Shown here: positions 11,284 to 25,500 of the stretch, one piece after another
How positions within the stretch are numbered: position 1 is the first letter of the stretch
Layout: every line of letters begins with the position of its first letter
Origin: Cryptomeria japonica
Taxonomy: Eukaryota > Streptophyta > Pinopsida > Cupressales > Cupressaceae
Assembly: GCF_030272615.1 (NCBI RefSeq)
Contig: NC_081409.1
Location: 472,064,573 to 472,128,572, forward strand
Direction: 5' to 3'
DNA length: 64,000 nt
Translations under genes and position numbers: made by a program
The notes under the pieces: generated by a model
What the model saw: only the letters and a program-made list of their open reading frames with translations
What the model was told of the DNA's origin: nothing
Databases searched by the model: none

Positions 11284-12477
11284 CTATTTGGTGGAGGGTT
11301 TTTGATTCTTGTACAACCTCTTAAAGCACTCAGGCACCTCATTGGCTTTTTTACTATTATAATTAGAGAGAGATTGCCTATCAGGTGTTTTCCTTTTCTT
11401 TCTAACTTTTTTACTAACCACCTCTATAAACTGCTCAGCATTACTGATAGCCATACCATCCGCACCAAAGGGCACAATTTGTTTATCATGAGAAGCATCC
11501 ACCATGGAATTCATGATACTAGGTAAGGAGTTGCTCATCTTCAACTCGGATGGGACTTGTAGGGCATTCCTTAAGAAACCAACCTTCTCCTTAATACTTG
11601 CAAGGGCAAGCTGTTGAGCATTCAATCTGGGTTGAGGGGAGGGATTCAAAACCTTCACTTGATCACAATTAGAAGGATTAGCTTGTACTGGGTGACACCC
11701 GACAAGGATGTTGGGGGGATCATTCAAGAGAGGGGCTTGGACAACCTCATACTCATCCTCGAATAGAGGATAGGGTAAACTAACAAATTTATTGCCATTA
11801 CTATCACCAGTCGGGCACTCAAGGCCAGAATTGACCTTCTCCTTGCCATTATCAGATGGGATATCCACTAGTAAAGAATTGCCTTCCTCAGTTGAATTAA
11901 TAGAGTTTTGCATTTTACTACTATCACTTCTCAAATTGTTTTTATCATCAATATTAAAGTTAGCATTGTGAGAGTTTTTCAGAGAAGGACAATCCTTTCT
12001 TATATGCCCATTAACTTTACAGAAGAAACAGGCCCCCAAATTGCCCAGCATGGACAATTCCCAAGCAAAGCTTTCTCCTTCAAAATCAATAGAGATAATG
12101 TCAGGAAACACAACCTTGGGATCAAGAGCAACAAGAGCCCTAGCATTCAAATGAGGGAGAGTGGTTCTCGAATCCTCAACTTGCAGAACCAAGCCCAACG
12201 GCTTCAAAATCTGAGGAATGAATGGCCAAAATTCGGGTTGGAGGTTCTTAATTTCAACCTAGTTAGGGGAGGAGCGAGCAATAACTTGCTCGACATTTCC
12301 TTTGGGAGGCCCTAAACAGGGAGCGCCCAACATTCCAAAAATTCTTCTTCAAGACCCTATCTTGCATATAATGTGATTTAAAAAAAATTACAAATAAACC
12401 CTTCTGAATCATTCTGCAAAAATTAACATGAATACCTAATTTCTTGCCCCAGACATTAGCAATCCAGTCATCAAAAA
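11284..12477 (-). pseudogene. LINE ORF1, 5'-truncated (DUF4283 remnant, CCHC knuckle)
   Basis: ORF1 sits six bases upstream of ORF2. From 12477 inward the minus strand reads DDWIANVWGKKLG, then a GLFVIFFKS segment and a frame change near 12315. This is the middle of the DUF4283 nucleic-acid-binding domain found in plant L1 ORF1 proteins. The open part (12207-11284) contains the knuckle CFFCKVNGHIRKDC, followed by a long acidic, Asn/Ser-rich tail ending in basic KKVRKKRKTP. The first part of the domain is missing because the insertion is 5'-truncated. Confidence 0.8.
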
Positions 12478-12496
12478 ATTAATAATATACAATATT

Positions 12497-15400
12497 AATA
12501 ATATATAATATTATCACATCACAATAAAATTATAAATGAAAGTGAATATTAATAAATAATAAAGTTAATATATAATATAATATTAATAAAATTAATATAC
12601 AATACTATAATATAATAGTAAAATTATAAAAAAGTAATATTAATAAATATTAAATATTAATTATATTATTAATTTTAAAAATAATTAACATACAAAACTT
12701 TTAATTTTTTTAATTATTTATCATAATATTAATAAATTATTTAGCTTATTAACATAAATTTTTAACTCATTCCAATGGGAAGCCCTGCTCTCTCTCAAAC
12801 TGAGAGGTGATGGATTGATCTTAGTAAACAATGCTGTTACTTAGCCACTATTAGAGGTTATATGCCCAAAGAAGTTTTGATTCCCATTCATCCTGAAACA
12901 CTAAGCATTGAATCATTTACTAGCAAAGCTTACATGCTACACTGCATTGTGCTATTTTAGACAAACTTTACATTTGAACAGTCTTAGATTCATTGTAACT
13001 GAAATTTTGCCAACTGTCAGCATCCAGATATTATTTATGCACTATGAAGTATGCTTTGTAATTTGTATAATTCAACTCAGTGATATGAATGAATCTAAAT
13101 AACAAAAATCTATTTTTATACAATTCATTGGTTAAACTATATTTTATTTGCTCTTTATATCTCTATGCTATGGAAATGTGTTTAAATTTAAAAAACAAGT
13201 AGTTTTTGTCTCTTTTTCTACATTTTTTAACCTTTTTTTAAAACGTAATTTTTCCAAAAAATCTTATACTTTTGGTTTGCTGATTTTTCCCCCAAAATAT
13301 TTTTGCAATGTATGTGGCGTATATCTGGGAGGGAATCAGTAATAGAATCGTTTGATAGTGTCCACACTCCACAGCATTGATGAATCATTGATGATAATGG
13401 ACTGGGATATTCACCAGAAGTAGAAAATTTCTTGTAGGGCAAGTTGTAATTAATTCAGACAATGAGGAAATATTAGTCATTTTGTGTTGAGCTAATTTTC
13501 TGCATATCTAAGTATCAAATTTTGTTGCTACTGTAGGTAGTTGTTAAGCAACTTTGATATGTGGCCTGTTTTGACCCACTTAGGGAATATGTAAATAGTA
13601 TAAATATAGCTTCTAGCTTTATGCTTAGGACCTCGTTTTCAATTCAATAGCAATTGTAATGTTAAATGAAAAAAAAGCAATTGTATTAGCCTTTGTAGTT
13701 AAATATCTATTAAATAGTTGCTTAACCTCTGAAGTTGAATGCAATTGAGTATAGTTGAAGCACCAATTGTAATGTTCTGCAATTTATTGTAGTTCTTAGC
13801 ATTATGTTCTTTGTTGATTTCAATCTGATGTAGTTGTGTTCATAGCATTATATAGTTCAATCTTATGTTCATACCTTTTACTTTCTTGCCTAATTGTGTT
13901 GTTTTAATCTTTATTAATAGTTTAGTATTCCAAGTTGAGTGTTGTGAATTGTAAGAATTGATCAGACTATTTTGGTGCACCATAGTCATGCCATACCAGG
14001 AATTATTGGTTGTGTAGCAGTCTTGTATTTGGGTGCTAGTCAGACATATTCTTTGACCTTTCGGACAATGCTGCAACAATGACAATTGGAATGGTATTAA
14101 TTACCCTTCAAACCATACTGAAATAGTGACAATTGGAATGATGTTTTAACTGCCTCCCATCCATTTGTCATCTATGTTACGTCAAATGTTCTATCTCATT
14201 TCCATATGTTATGTTACATTGAATGTTTTATGGGTTTTGATTACCACACTGTATTTTGATTTGTATCTTTCTACCAATCAAAGGTATTGGTCTTTACTCC
14301 AATCTAGTTTTATTTCTAACTGAATGACAGGGTAGAAACGATTTTGCCTTGTTATTTCTATGAGTTGTGAACCCTTTTTATATCTATTATCTGTTTCCCC
14401 CAAGTGATATTCCAACGCTAGCAGTTAGCATTGGAATAGGGAGTCAGATCGAATTTGGAGGTTGTAGGAAACTGCCTCAGTTTCTTGTTATTTATGTTTG
14501 ATTGTGGGGGCATGCTCTAGATGGGTATTCTAGCAAACACAACTGATTCACCACTTGAGGTCAGCTTAGTGAGGAATGAGTCAGCAAGTGCAACGTTAGT
14601 GTTTTAACTCTTGGCCTTTCCTCATTCATTTGGGCTCAAAATGTCTCACAACAAACCCAAATAAATTCTTTTTGAAGTCACACAAATCTTCAATCCACAT
14701 TTAGAAACTTTCTCATGAAATAATGTTTCTTTGCATGTGAACAATGTGCTATAGTGAGCGAAGCAAGGCAGAAAAAGCACTAATGCTAATAAAGAGTAGA
14801 GGGAGAAATTAAGAGGGAAAAACAATGTGAGAAGACAGAAAGGCATCACATTAAAATTTCAATCTGCCATGATCTCTTCACATGCATTTGAAGCAACAAG
14901 ATGTTCAAGTGTTCTACTGAGTGACATAATTGCTCTTCCCTTTTAAGGAGATGACAAATCATCCTAAAATATTTGATTGAAGATTTAACGGGGTCCCCAA
15001 TCGCCTTGGAATCCATTATATTGCCTTACTTATGGTTGACAAGTTTATCCAATCATTGTCATTGGAGCTAGCTATTAAAGGGAAAGTGTTTTGATCTGCC
15101 CCATTCGTTGGCTAGGAGGTTTGCAGGCTTATTGGCCTTGTGCAGCAATGAGCAAAGGTTACAAATTGGAATTTGGTTGCTATCTATCTCATCTCCCATA
15201 GAGTGTTGTTAAGCTTCCAACTACGTATAGCATGCTTATTCATTTTTGAGGTAACCAGTTGGGAGTCACCCTTGACTTCCAGAGAAAGGATGTGGAGCTT
15301 TAAAGAAATGTTAAACCTATGAGAAAAGTCCAAGACTCTGCTTAATTGTTTATCTTGTAAGGGATGACCATCTAAGAGGCCATGAGCTATTTTTCGAGCT

Positions 15401-16361
15401 CGTCTCTAAGGTACAGCCAGTAACAGCTTTACCTGGATTTCCCTTTGAATCGCTATCAAAATTCCATTTCCACTTCAATTATTTAGTGCATACAGCCAGT
15501 AACAGCTTTACCTGGATTTTCCTTTGAATTGCTATCAAAATTCATTTTCTACCTCAATTATTTAGTATATACAGCTAGTATTATTGATCCTTCAATGGAC
15601 GAAGGTTGTTTCAAACTTACTTCAATGGTTTTAACTGTCATTTCTCTCGGAAGATGGCTATGCTATCACAAGAGAGGAACTATTAAAACTAATTGAAGTA
15701 TATCTCAATCGAATGATGGAATTCAGCTTCAAAAAGACATTTGACTTGATTATATTATAAATTTACAAATTTCCCTCATTTCAAGTTAAATTATATGTAT
15801 TTAATCAAAATTTAGCTTAATTTTACTTTGGGAGTTACTGAAATTTAAAAGTGGGGGAAGTGGCCCCGTGTGAAATTAGCACACACCTAATTTCTTTATC
15901 CAAAAACACTTGAATTTTTTGCCTTATGTAAATTGAAATGTTTCGACAGATTATATTCAAATTTAAGTCAACTATGTATTTTGTATAGCCTCATTTTGCT
16001 CAAATATCTGAGATAAATGTCTTGAGTTTTGTGTACAAAGGTAATTATTCAAATTCAAGACTATATAAATTTTTGCCGTTGTGGAACAAAAAATTTTGTG
16101 TTATCTTTCAAGCATTTTCATTGTCCATTAAAAATCACTAGAATTCTATGCTGTGGAACAGTTGTAAGTGGTTCAGTCTGTATATGCCATTGAAAATTAC
16201 TGGGTTTCAGAGGTCATTTCATATATTTAAAACATTTTTGAATTTTGCCCCCACAAAGAGAGCTGGAATTTACCGTTTAATATTCTTTAAAATAGTACAC
16301 AATTAGCTCTTTCCTACTATTTTTTATCAGGGCTAAATTAAAATTAAATGAATTGCTGCAG
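12497..16361. other. Non-coding: AT-rich tract, then Alfin-like gene intron
   Basis: 12497-12760 is extremely AT-rich and shares the phrase AATAAATAATAAAGTTAATAT with the other side of the LINE at about 6225, as expected for a split target. From 12760 to the splice acceptor at 16361 no domain was recognised. A codon-level look for the expected upstream Alfin exon (encoding QQCDP) found nothing, so this is best read as intron. Confidence 0.5.
15413..15569. repeat. Tandem duplication, 79-bp unit x 2
   Basis: The unit starting ACAGCCAGTAACAGCTTTAC occurs at 15413 and 15492, with a few substitutions between the copies and the beginning of a third copy at 15570. It is intronic with no coding content. 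Confidence 0.85.
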
Positions 16362-16584
16362 AGAAAGATAATCTGTGTTTGTATGGATATCCCAATGATT
16401 CTTGGGAAGTAAACTTGCCTGCGGAAGAAGTCCCACCAGAACTTCCAGAGCCTGCTTTGGGTATCAATTTTGCAAGAGATGGTATGCAACGGAAGGATTG
16501 GCTTTCCTTGGTTGCTGTGCACAGTGATTCTTGGTTGCTTGCTGTTGCTTTCTACCATGGTGCTAGGCTTAACCACAATGACAG
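16362..16584 (+). CDS. Alfin-domain exon of the Alfin-like gene
   Basis: The acceptor CTGCAG precedes 16362 and the donor AG/GTATTT follows 16584. The exon starts with the last two bases of a codon and ends with the first two bases of an Arg codon completed at 37996. It encodes [20 protein letters not shown] and [20 protein letters not shown], the most conserved part of the family. Confidence 0.95.
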
Positions 16585-19500
16585 GTATTTAGTTGTCTAA
16601 TTTCTTTTCGAGTTAAAAAGAATTCTCGAAAATTCTTCTTTTTTTTTGGTTATGTGAAGAAATACTATTGTTATTGTATTCGATAGAAATGAAACTTTTT
16701 TTATTAAAAATATTCTTCTTAGTTGGTTCTACTCATGCACTGAGAAAGCACATTTATTCTTTAACTATTCATAGGAAAATGCTCATGTATTTGGTTGTGG
16801 ATTTATATATAACATTCTCTTGTTAGTGTGAGTAAAGATTGACTTAGTGGTTCTATGAGTTATATCGCTTGTGACGTCCTCGGAACATGTGGATGGTCAA
16901 TATATGTAAATGTTTAAACCTGTAAGGAAGTGATTGAGAAATTTGCTACAACTAATTATTGTGATCTGTGGAAGGCTTGCTTGGTGTATAGGTTTGCCCA
17001 TGTTTCGCCCATGTTAGGATGGAGGAACTTTGGTCATGTTAAAACTGGTTTGCAGCTAAGGCAGATAGAGAGATAAGGAACTGGTTACCATTGTGCAAGG
17101 AGCAGGAGCAGGTTGTGTGAAGTGACATTTGTTAGAGTTCTTACCTATTTGCTTAGACGGTGTTCTTCTCAGCAGAGGCACACTTCAGCAGCAGTAACAT
17201 CAGCAGATCCAGTTCTGTGAACAGAAAGAGAGAAACTTGGACACGTGGCATGCATATAGGAGTCTCATCCTCTTGTAGAATTAGAGTAGAATTAGAATGC
17301 TTTTCAGTTTTAAACCTCTTACGTTTGAATTTGTATTCATAGCACCAGTATTCACGCTTTTCTAGATTTAGAAGTCTAAGTTTGCATATGCCTGCATTTT
17401 GTTTCAGATTTAGAAGTCTAAGCTTAGGTTTTACATTTTGCCATTTTTCATTAGCGGTTTGCTTTTTCAGATTTAGCTAGGCTCCATCTTTAGCTACAGT
17501 TCGATTTTCATTCAATGTGCAGAAGTTAGGAATTTTCCAGTTTTTAGGCAGTATGGCTCATGCAAGGAAGGGTGCACTGTCACGACTCTACCATAAAAGG
17601 GCAAACACAGCATAAGGAAGAATGATCTGTTTCCAAGGCTTTGCAATTTCCAATCAAAACCATACGCTAACAATCATAACTAGCGAATGATGGGTTAACA
17701 AAGATCGTGGGAAATTAGTTAAGGCAAGGCTTAATTCTAAGAGGTGTGATTGGTGGAGGATCAAAGGACACGAGGGAAAGGGACAAGCCTCATGCAAACC
17801 ATTGCTAATAAGAAGAGACATGCCTCTTCACTTGGAGAAGGTATAACTATAAATAACAAAGATTGGCCTCCAAGAAGAAGCATCAAACAGAAGGAATTCA
17901 GAACCATTAGTCAAGAAGATCATATTCAGATCAGACGTGAGAACAGCAGAATTTTAATCATTTCAGACCTGTATAACAGCATATAACATTCCTAATAATT
18001 ATTCTCGTGGTATATATATATATGGCCCTTGCATTATTTGCTAATATTTATCTTTTATATGTTTGTGTATGATTGAATATAAAAATGCATGACTGTTAAT
18101 AAATCTGTTTGTAAACCCCATCATGGAAGGAGTGAGGGAGGTGTAAGAAGAGGGGAAACTATGAGATTGCCATCTGAGTAGGCCACCTGGAGCGGATGTC
18201 CATGTTGCTTGCCACTGGGGCCAAGAGGGCAAAGATCCACTCTTGGACTCAGATGGGACAATCAAGATTCCCCCTATTATGATCTCCGCTCCGACTCTAC
18301 CATGATGGGTTATTGACTGTAGGGGATGAGGCATGGATAAGGAAAGCAAGTACAAGCACACCACTAAGTAGGCCACCCTGAGTGGATGTCCATGTTGCCT
18401 GCCACTGGGGCCAAGAGGGTGAGTGTCTGCCCTTGGATTTAGTGTGGGATGGCTTCGGGTGGACTTATCACGCTTCTTCCTCCAAACCCTAATGTGTTTG
18501 AATAGTGAGAAGTAATATAGATATTATGTGTGTTGATTTAAAGATTATTATGTGTTATTATCTAACCCTAATAATTGGAAATATATATACATGTATATGT
18601 ATCTTTGGTTATGATTGCACTATCTAAATCCAGATCCATATTGTTAATGAGATATTTACTTGATAAAAAGGTAACCCTAACCCTAGCTTATTGCAATTGT
18701 GATTCTAGGGCAAAAATCTAGTGTAAATCCGGAAGGGGACATTACATGCACTTACACTTCCTATCCTTCATCTATAAAAGAAAGGAGGGGGGTGAGCGTT
18801 TTTCGCTTTTCAATGAGATGTGTTTGCAGATTTTTGTATTCAAAATCAGCAGTTTTAATAAGACTTGTGAAGTTTAAGTTTCCTAATGTTTAAGAATTTT
18901 TTTTCTGAGTGCAGAATCTGCTTGTCATGGTTGAAAATTATACATGTTGTTAGAGTGGAGCTGAAATCTTCCAAGGTTTTTGTGGATGGAAAGGTTTGCT
19001 ACTTGTGACAGGGAGTTGTCGAAGGGTGGAGGATCTCAATGGGTGTGAGGCCTGAACTTTAGTGATTGAAGTCAATTTGTGTCTATGAGAGGCACAAGGA
19101 CCTGTGATAGTTTGTTGGGTGTGATGCCCGAGATCTTCCAGCGATTGGAAGGTTGTTTTTAACCTTAGATGGGTGGATGATTTATTTCAGTGTGTATGAT
19201 GCCCAACAGTCTTCAATAATCGAAGAGATTCGGACCTGTGGGAGGTCATACAATGGGAATCTTAAGTGCTTCTTTGATTGGTGTGTCAATCTAAACCTGT
19301 GATGGGCTTCTATCTTAGTTATTCCTAGGTGTTTTGTTTGGTTTTAGCCTGTTTCAGGCACTACAATATGACTATTCTTGGTCTAAAAGAAAGTGATGCT
19401 CTTGAGGTACTTCCAACAAGTTACACCTTGGAAGCGTAGATAGTAGATGCTATTGGAGGATGTTGGTCTTGTGGAGATGAAGGTAGAAACTCCATTGATT

Positions 19501-22500
19501 GACTTTCTTTCGTTGGCCATACAAAACAAAAAGTCAGCCAAAGCAAATAAATCATCCTAGATTTGGTGAAAGGACTATTTATCCCTCACATTGTGGAGAA
19601 GATGACAACAAAAAAGATTGATGATGCCTTGACCACTCCAAACCAAAGTGTGAACATTTCCCACAAGGTTTTGCCAAAGAACAAGCTCAGTGCCACATGC
19701 ATAATCAATAAAGACATAGTGACTAGTTACCTTATGAAGATCATTGACCTTTAAAGGTCAACTTGTTGCTATTGAGGTGGAGGTGGAGGTGGAGGATGAT
19801 GAGTTGGTGCCTACAGCTATAAATTAGTTCTCTGAGATGAAGGTTTCGACTTTAAGTAGAGCAGAGGAGCTATATCTAGACTTTCACCAATTTTTTCCAT
19901 GGTGTTGTGCCTACACACTAACATTCTTTCTAGTATAAGGTGGTATGTGGACAATGGAGCATCCAGACACATGACTTTCATTCAACAAGAAGGTGTTCAA
20001 CAAGTTTCAATAATGAGAGAGTGGCATAAAGGTGACGTTGGGCAATGATGCAACTTTTGTGGTTATCAGATTGGACTTTTTCTTTTTGCATGCGTTGAGG
20101 CGATGTTCTTGAGCAAGATGATATCATGTATGTTCCTGGTTTAATGAAGAATCTTTTTTAAGTTTGCTGCATAATAGATCTACTTTGTATTACTGTTGTT
20201 TGCTGGTCAACAAGTGATGATTAGAAAACATAGGACTGAACCTAATCGAATTTTGACCAAAGGCGTTTGTGATAGTGGCCTTTGTAGGCTACTTCTTGAT
20301 ATATTGAGCAGTTATGGCAAGATGCGATGATGGGGTGTCCTTCGTTCTTTGTGGAGACAGTTTCTAAACATGCTGTTGAATTGTTAAATGGTTCTATGCA
20401 TGCAATTGATAGATGATTTGAAGAGTACCAGGATAAATTTATTGGAGGAGGATTCTCTCAAAAAGGAGTTGACCATAATGACTCTTGCTTCAGTTTCTAG
20501 ATGTTTCTTTCAAAAAGAGGGAGTTGATCTTGTATGCCCATGAATTCAGATTTAAGAAGGTCCTAGATGGGCTGATGTGCATCATGAGTTTGGTATTTTA
20601 GGTTCAATGAGTTTTTAATCAAGTTGGGCTTTTCCAAGTTTAGTACAGATTTAAAATCTTTATTTGATAGATGATCCACTTATGTTGGTTGTGTATATAG
20701 ACGAGTTTATTATTTTAGCCTTAGGGGGTGCTGAACAACTCATGATGTGGTGCGAGGATAATTTGACATGAAAGATGAAGTAAGTTGGTAGGATGCTGAT
20801 GATGTTTTCCTTGATGAGGGAATCAGACTTTGAATAGTTTATGAGATTTCAGAGTACAAAAGGAGAAGTAATCTGAGGTTATATTTCTTCAGGTTCACAT
20901 GTGGACAACTTGATGAGGATGCTCCTTGTTGGTTAACAGTTTTGTTGCCACTAATTTAATTCTAAAATTACTCTGAAATATCCAACTTGTGATGGCAAAC
21001 AGACTAACTGTTGGAGAAGATATTTCAATACAACTTTCTTCCAAATTTGAGAGGTAGGACTCCCTCTTACGATAAATTTAGGCTTTTGGGGTTTGCTTTT
21101 GACCAGAAAGCAGGAAAGGCAAAAAAAGAAAGAAAGAAGCAAACAATTCCTCAATATAAAAGACTACTAATCTCACACAAAGTGAAACAAACTCAAAGAT
21201 TTGTTCCTTTTAGAGCCACGATAAGCATGACTAAAAATAGTTTTTCAGGTGTAGCCAGAATCACAGACCAATAAATCACCTTCCAAACAAACAAATTTTG
21301 CTTACTTCAGAGGTAATCTAGAATACAAATCAATATGGAATATTAAACACTCTAAATAGCTATTACATGTCACAAGAATACCTCAAAAGTTTGACAATAC
21401 ATAGACTCAAAACAAATTCCTTTTTACAAATGTTCAAAAACTGCAATTGCTCACATACTTACAGTCTTCCATATCAGAAAAAAGTTCTCTCTTTTTAACC
21501 ATTGTGTATTAAAAATTAAACCATTTAAAAAGTCCTTTACAGATCCAATCGGTTGCATATAACCCTTCCCTGCATAACCCCTTAGAATAGTAGGGGCCCA
21601 CCCCTTGCATTGAATTAGCGTGATCAACAAAAGCTTCCTTCCGAAGATTGATCCAACAAGTGATCTACCTACAAGTGATGGCGATAACCCGGTGGAGAGG
21701 GAACCTAGACTGACCTAGCTCCAATGCACCATATCATATTACGGCTACTATAATCTACTGCCTTCTACAGCCTTCCTGCCTTCCTACCCTTCCTATATTG
21801 CTATGCATCTGACAGAGCAGCACTCTCAGTGGTGACGGAAGAGAATGGATGGTACCGACCATAGTTCCCAAACTCGCTGCGGGTCATGCGAGTTATCCGA
21901 GTTGCCGAGCCGAGCAGACCTCGCAGAGTTTTTATGACTCGGCCCGAGTCATGGAATATAATATATAATTTCATATATATATAATTGTAAAAGTATATAA
22001 TTTCAAGATTTTGCCGAGTCATTGCCGAGTCATTGCCGAGTTGTAGCCGAGTCACGAGTCGAGTTGGCCTTGCCGAGTCCGAGTTTGGGAGCTTTGGTAC
22101 CGACTTTCCGACTTTCTTTGCGGTTCATTTTTTTGGCACTCGACATACTTACTACTGTTAGGAGAGGCACTTTGAGCAGGTGGAGCTTTGATCGTCGTTA
22201 TCCCAGAGAGGCCCCTATATCCTAAAATGAAACTGATTCTTTTATTCAATTGTTAAATAAGCGTAAAAGTTTCCTCAAAATTTTGGAAACTAAAACACTT
22301 TAATAACTTAAATTCTTTGAAATAGAAAATGATAGAAATAATTTAAACATTGTATTGAGGTTGCACAATATCCTCGTCTTCCTCATCTTTGTCCTTTGTT
22401 GGAGATTGTGACATCTGGGCAACAATCTTGACTTGGTGAACATGGAATGATTCGACAACAGAAGCAAGTTTGTTGTGCTTGGGAATGATAATGTTTTTGG

Positions 22501-25500
22501 TCCTTAGCTTCCAAATTGCCTTGCTGTTCCGAATAGTCTTCAGTTTGTTTCGGAATGTAGTGAGATGATCATTACAATGTAACAGAATGATTCGACAACA
22601 GAAGCAAGTTTGTTGTGCTTGGGAATGATAATGTTTTTGGTCCTTAGCTTCCAAATTGCCTTGCTGTTCCGAATAGTCTTCAGTTTGTTTCGGAATGTAG
22701 TGAGATGATCATTACAATGTAACAGCGCAGCATTGACGTTTGTTAACTTCTTCATAGCCTCTATGCTAAATGTTTGTTTATCAAATAATTTTTCAATCAT
22801 TTATTGAAGCTTTCCTTGATGGTCTGAGTGTCAATGACCTGTGAATCATCCTTTGCTTGAACATCTGAGTTGATGGACAGGATCAATTTGGACATCCATC
22901 TTAATTCGATCACATTCCTTCAACAGTTTGATCTGTTCTTGGATATTTTGCCTGAGGGCCACTAATCTCCATTCAATTTTCATTGGCATTCAGAATGATC
23001 TGTTCTGTAACAAGCTTATCATTGCCCATCTCAACCATCTCGTTGAGTTTTTTGTCCAGCATTATCCAAATTGTCTCCTTTTGTTTTGACACATCAATCT
23101 CATCAATTTACTTCCTTTTGGTGTCAATTTTATCATATCATTTTTTGGCTTCCTCAATGAATTTCGATCCTTTGGCCACAATTTCACTTACCCAATTGTC
23201 AATTATTTTGCTGTAATATTGATACCTACATATCTTTTTAATTATCTCCTTCCCATTTCTTGTGCTGGGATCAAAAGAGGCATCGATTTTGCCCACTGAC
23301 TGAGCTCTGAGGTATCAACGATAGACATAAGGCAAGTAGTTAAGGCCCTTACTTCTTGTTTAAGTTCATCTTTGGAGTGTTTCTCTTTCTTTGTTCTGAA
23401 CAATGTACCCATATTAGTACTAGGTATGTGCAGTTATGATAATTGAGCCACATTGTGCCCATATTTATTACTAGGTATACTGATATGTGTATCAAGGAAG
23501 TGACTGACATAGCCTGCAACTGTGGTAGCTACACATACCTACAGTTACTGCAAATTTGAATTCTGTAATTCTCAGGTGGAATCAGCGTTTCCAAGAGGAA
23601 CATGGTCTGAGAAGAAAGTCTCAGACAACAGAAAGCCACACACAACAGAGTTGTACACAGAAGGCAGAAGGGAAGTAGAGAGAACTTCAAGAGCAACTCT
23701 GCTTGCAGAGCAGAAGCATGTCTGAGAGGGGCAGAAGCACATGCATGAGGAGCTGAGAGGGAAGTAGTGTGCTACCCACTTAGATCCAACACGAAAATCC
23801 CTTTGCAACTCTGGATCTAGTGGAGAAAGCAGAGAACCATGCAGAAACTTCATTCAAAGTAATCAGGAATAGGCATCTGTACACATGAAAATGCAAAGTA
23901 ACAAGAAAATGAAATTATCACCAAACTTGATGATGGACACTTTGTTTTTCACGTGCCAGAATTGTGCATGCAAAATCATGTTTTGTTCTAACCTAACTCA
24001 GTCACTGTAGCTGTAGTGATTTGAAATCCTCCTGAGATTGTCTAACTTACATGCAGTCATTGGAGCGCCATTGAACTCAGTTAAGTATAGATGCATGATA
24101 GTGAACTCAGCCAAGTATATGTGTAAAGTATTTACAGGGATGCAGTTAATTACAAGAGAAGTTAATTATAGAGGTGATTCCCATCATCCTCATTGAAGTG
24201 GGGAAGTTGTCTCCAACTTCTACATTGGATGAGAAAACTTGTCCATAATATTTGATTGAGTGCCTTGACAATTTACAAGGTATTTAGTTGTTTGCTTATG
24301 ATTTTTCTGAGTTAGAATATCAAATAAAATATCCTTGGCCAATGACTGGTGAAATTCAAAAATCATAGCCTCAGGATGAGTAATGAAGGCCTCCTCTTTT
24401 GAAATGTGAGGGCTTATACAACTTAAGCTGTCTCACATTGACAGCATGCTTGTTGAACTGAGATGAAAGGTACATGTTAGGACTGTTTTTACATGATTAT
24501 CTTTCTTTTTGAGTTGGATGATGCTTAAATTGGAGGAGGGAATTATTTCCTGTGTGCTAACTTGTTTTTTGATGGAGGGGTTTATCTACAGAATGTTAGT
24601 CCCTTCCAATGTTAAAAATTAAAATTCGTTGGTAGCTTGGAAGTAGCTTTGAACGTCTCTTGTTATTACCCTTCAGCTATCTTCCATCCTGATGATGGAT
24701 CATGGAGTGTGATCTGAAACGTTGATACAAAAAATTGCTACACAATCGAACCCAGAAACAACAGTGATTAATTTCCCTTCTTTTCATGTTCTTGTTATTC
24801 TTACAAGTTCTGTAATGGATTCACTAATATTATATGCTAAAAGAGTAACCTTTCCAAGGTGTTCATGAAAAGAATTTTTGCATGATTTTTAAACATCTCA
24901 CTTCATAATATGGACATTGGTTAAATTAATTAGGGACCTAGTTACAGACTAAGTCACCGGTGCAGGTCTGATCTGGCTCGGATCTTATTTAGGGTTTGGT
25001 TTGGCAGGAAGTGTGGGCAGAGCTCAGCAATTTCCCTATGGGTTTGTCCAGGGCAAACCCAGGCAAACCTCTCATGAATTTCTCTGTTTTCCTCTGCTGA
25101 TGTGGAAAATCTGCCAGTTTTCCTCCATAAATTGCTTTCAAAATATTTAAAAATCTCTTTTCTTGTTTTTTGTGTTTGTAAAGAGTGCATTTGTGAGCAA
25201 GGAATTTTTGCTTGTGTCTATATTTGTGGGGCAGAATGAGCTAAAGCGTGTCTCTATTTCACAATGCAGAGGGATCAAAAGTAAGTACTATGTGTTGGAA
25301 TCCAAGAACACTGAGAGAGGGGGTGACTCAGTGTTCTGCCGGTAATTAAGAATTTAATTCCTTTAGATACTTTTCCAATTAACAACCAGTAAGCATATAA
25401 ACAAGATATAATGAAGAACAACGCAACCACAAAGATCAACACCATAACACCACAGATTTATATGTGGAAAACCTCAAAGAGGAAAAACCACAGTGGGATT

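Larger units (their letters stand above)
6274..12477 (-). mobile_element. L1-type LINE, 5'-truncated in ORF1, with TSD
   Basis: The element lies between two copies of ATTAATAATATACAATATT (6255-6273 and 12478-12496), a 19-bp TSD. The left copy is followed by a T run, which is the oligo(A) tail of the minus-strand element. It contains the end of ORF1 (DUF4283-like region and zinc knuckle) and all of ORF2. A solo LTR (7577-8347) with its own TSD interrupts ORF2. Without the LTR and TSD the element is about 5.4 kb. Because the TSD is AT-rich, chance contributes somewhat, but the tail and the coding boundary agree with it. Confidence 0.85.

Noticed and set aside
18177-18420. 55-bp direct repeat as a separate transposon with terminal repeats
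   Set aside because: It lies wholly inside the solo LTR 17578-18746 and has no TSD of its own.
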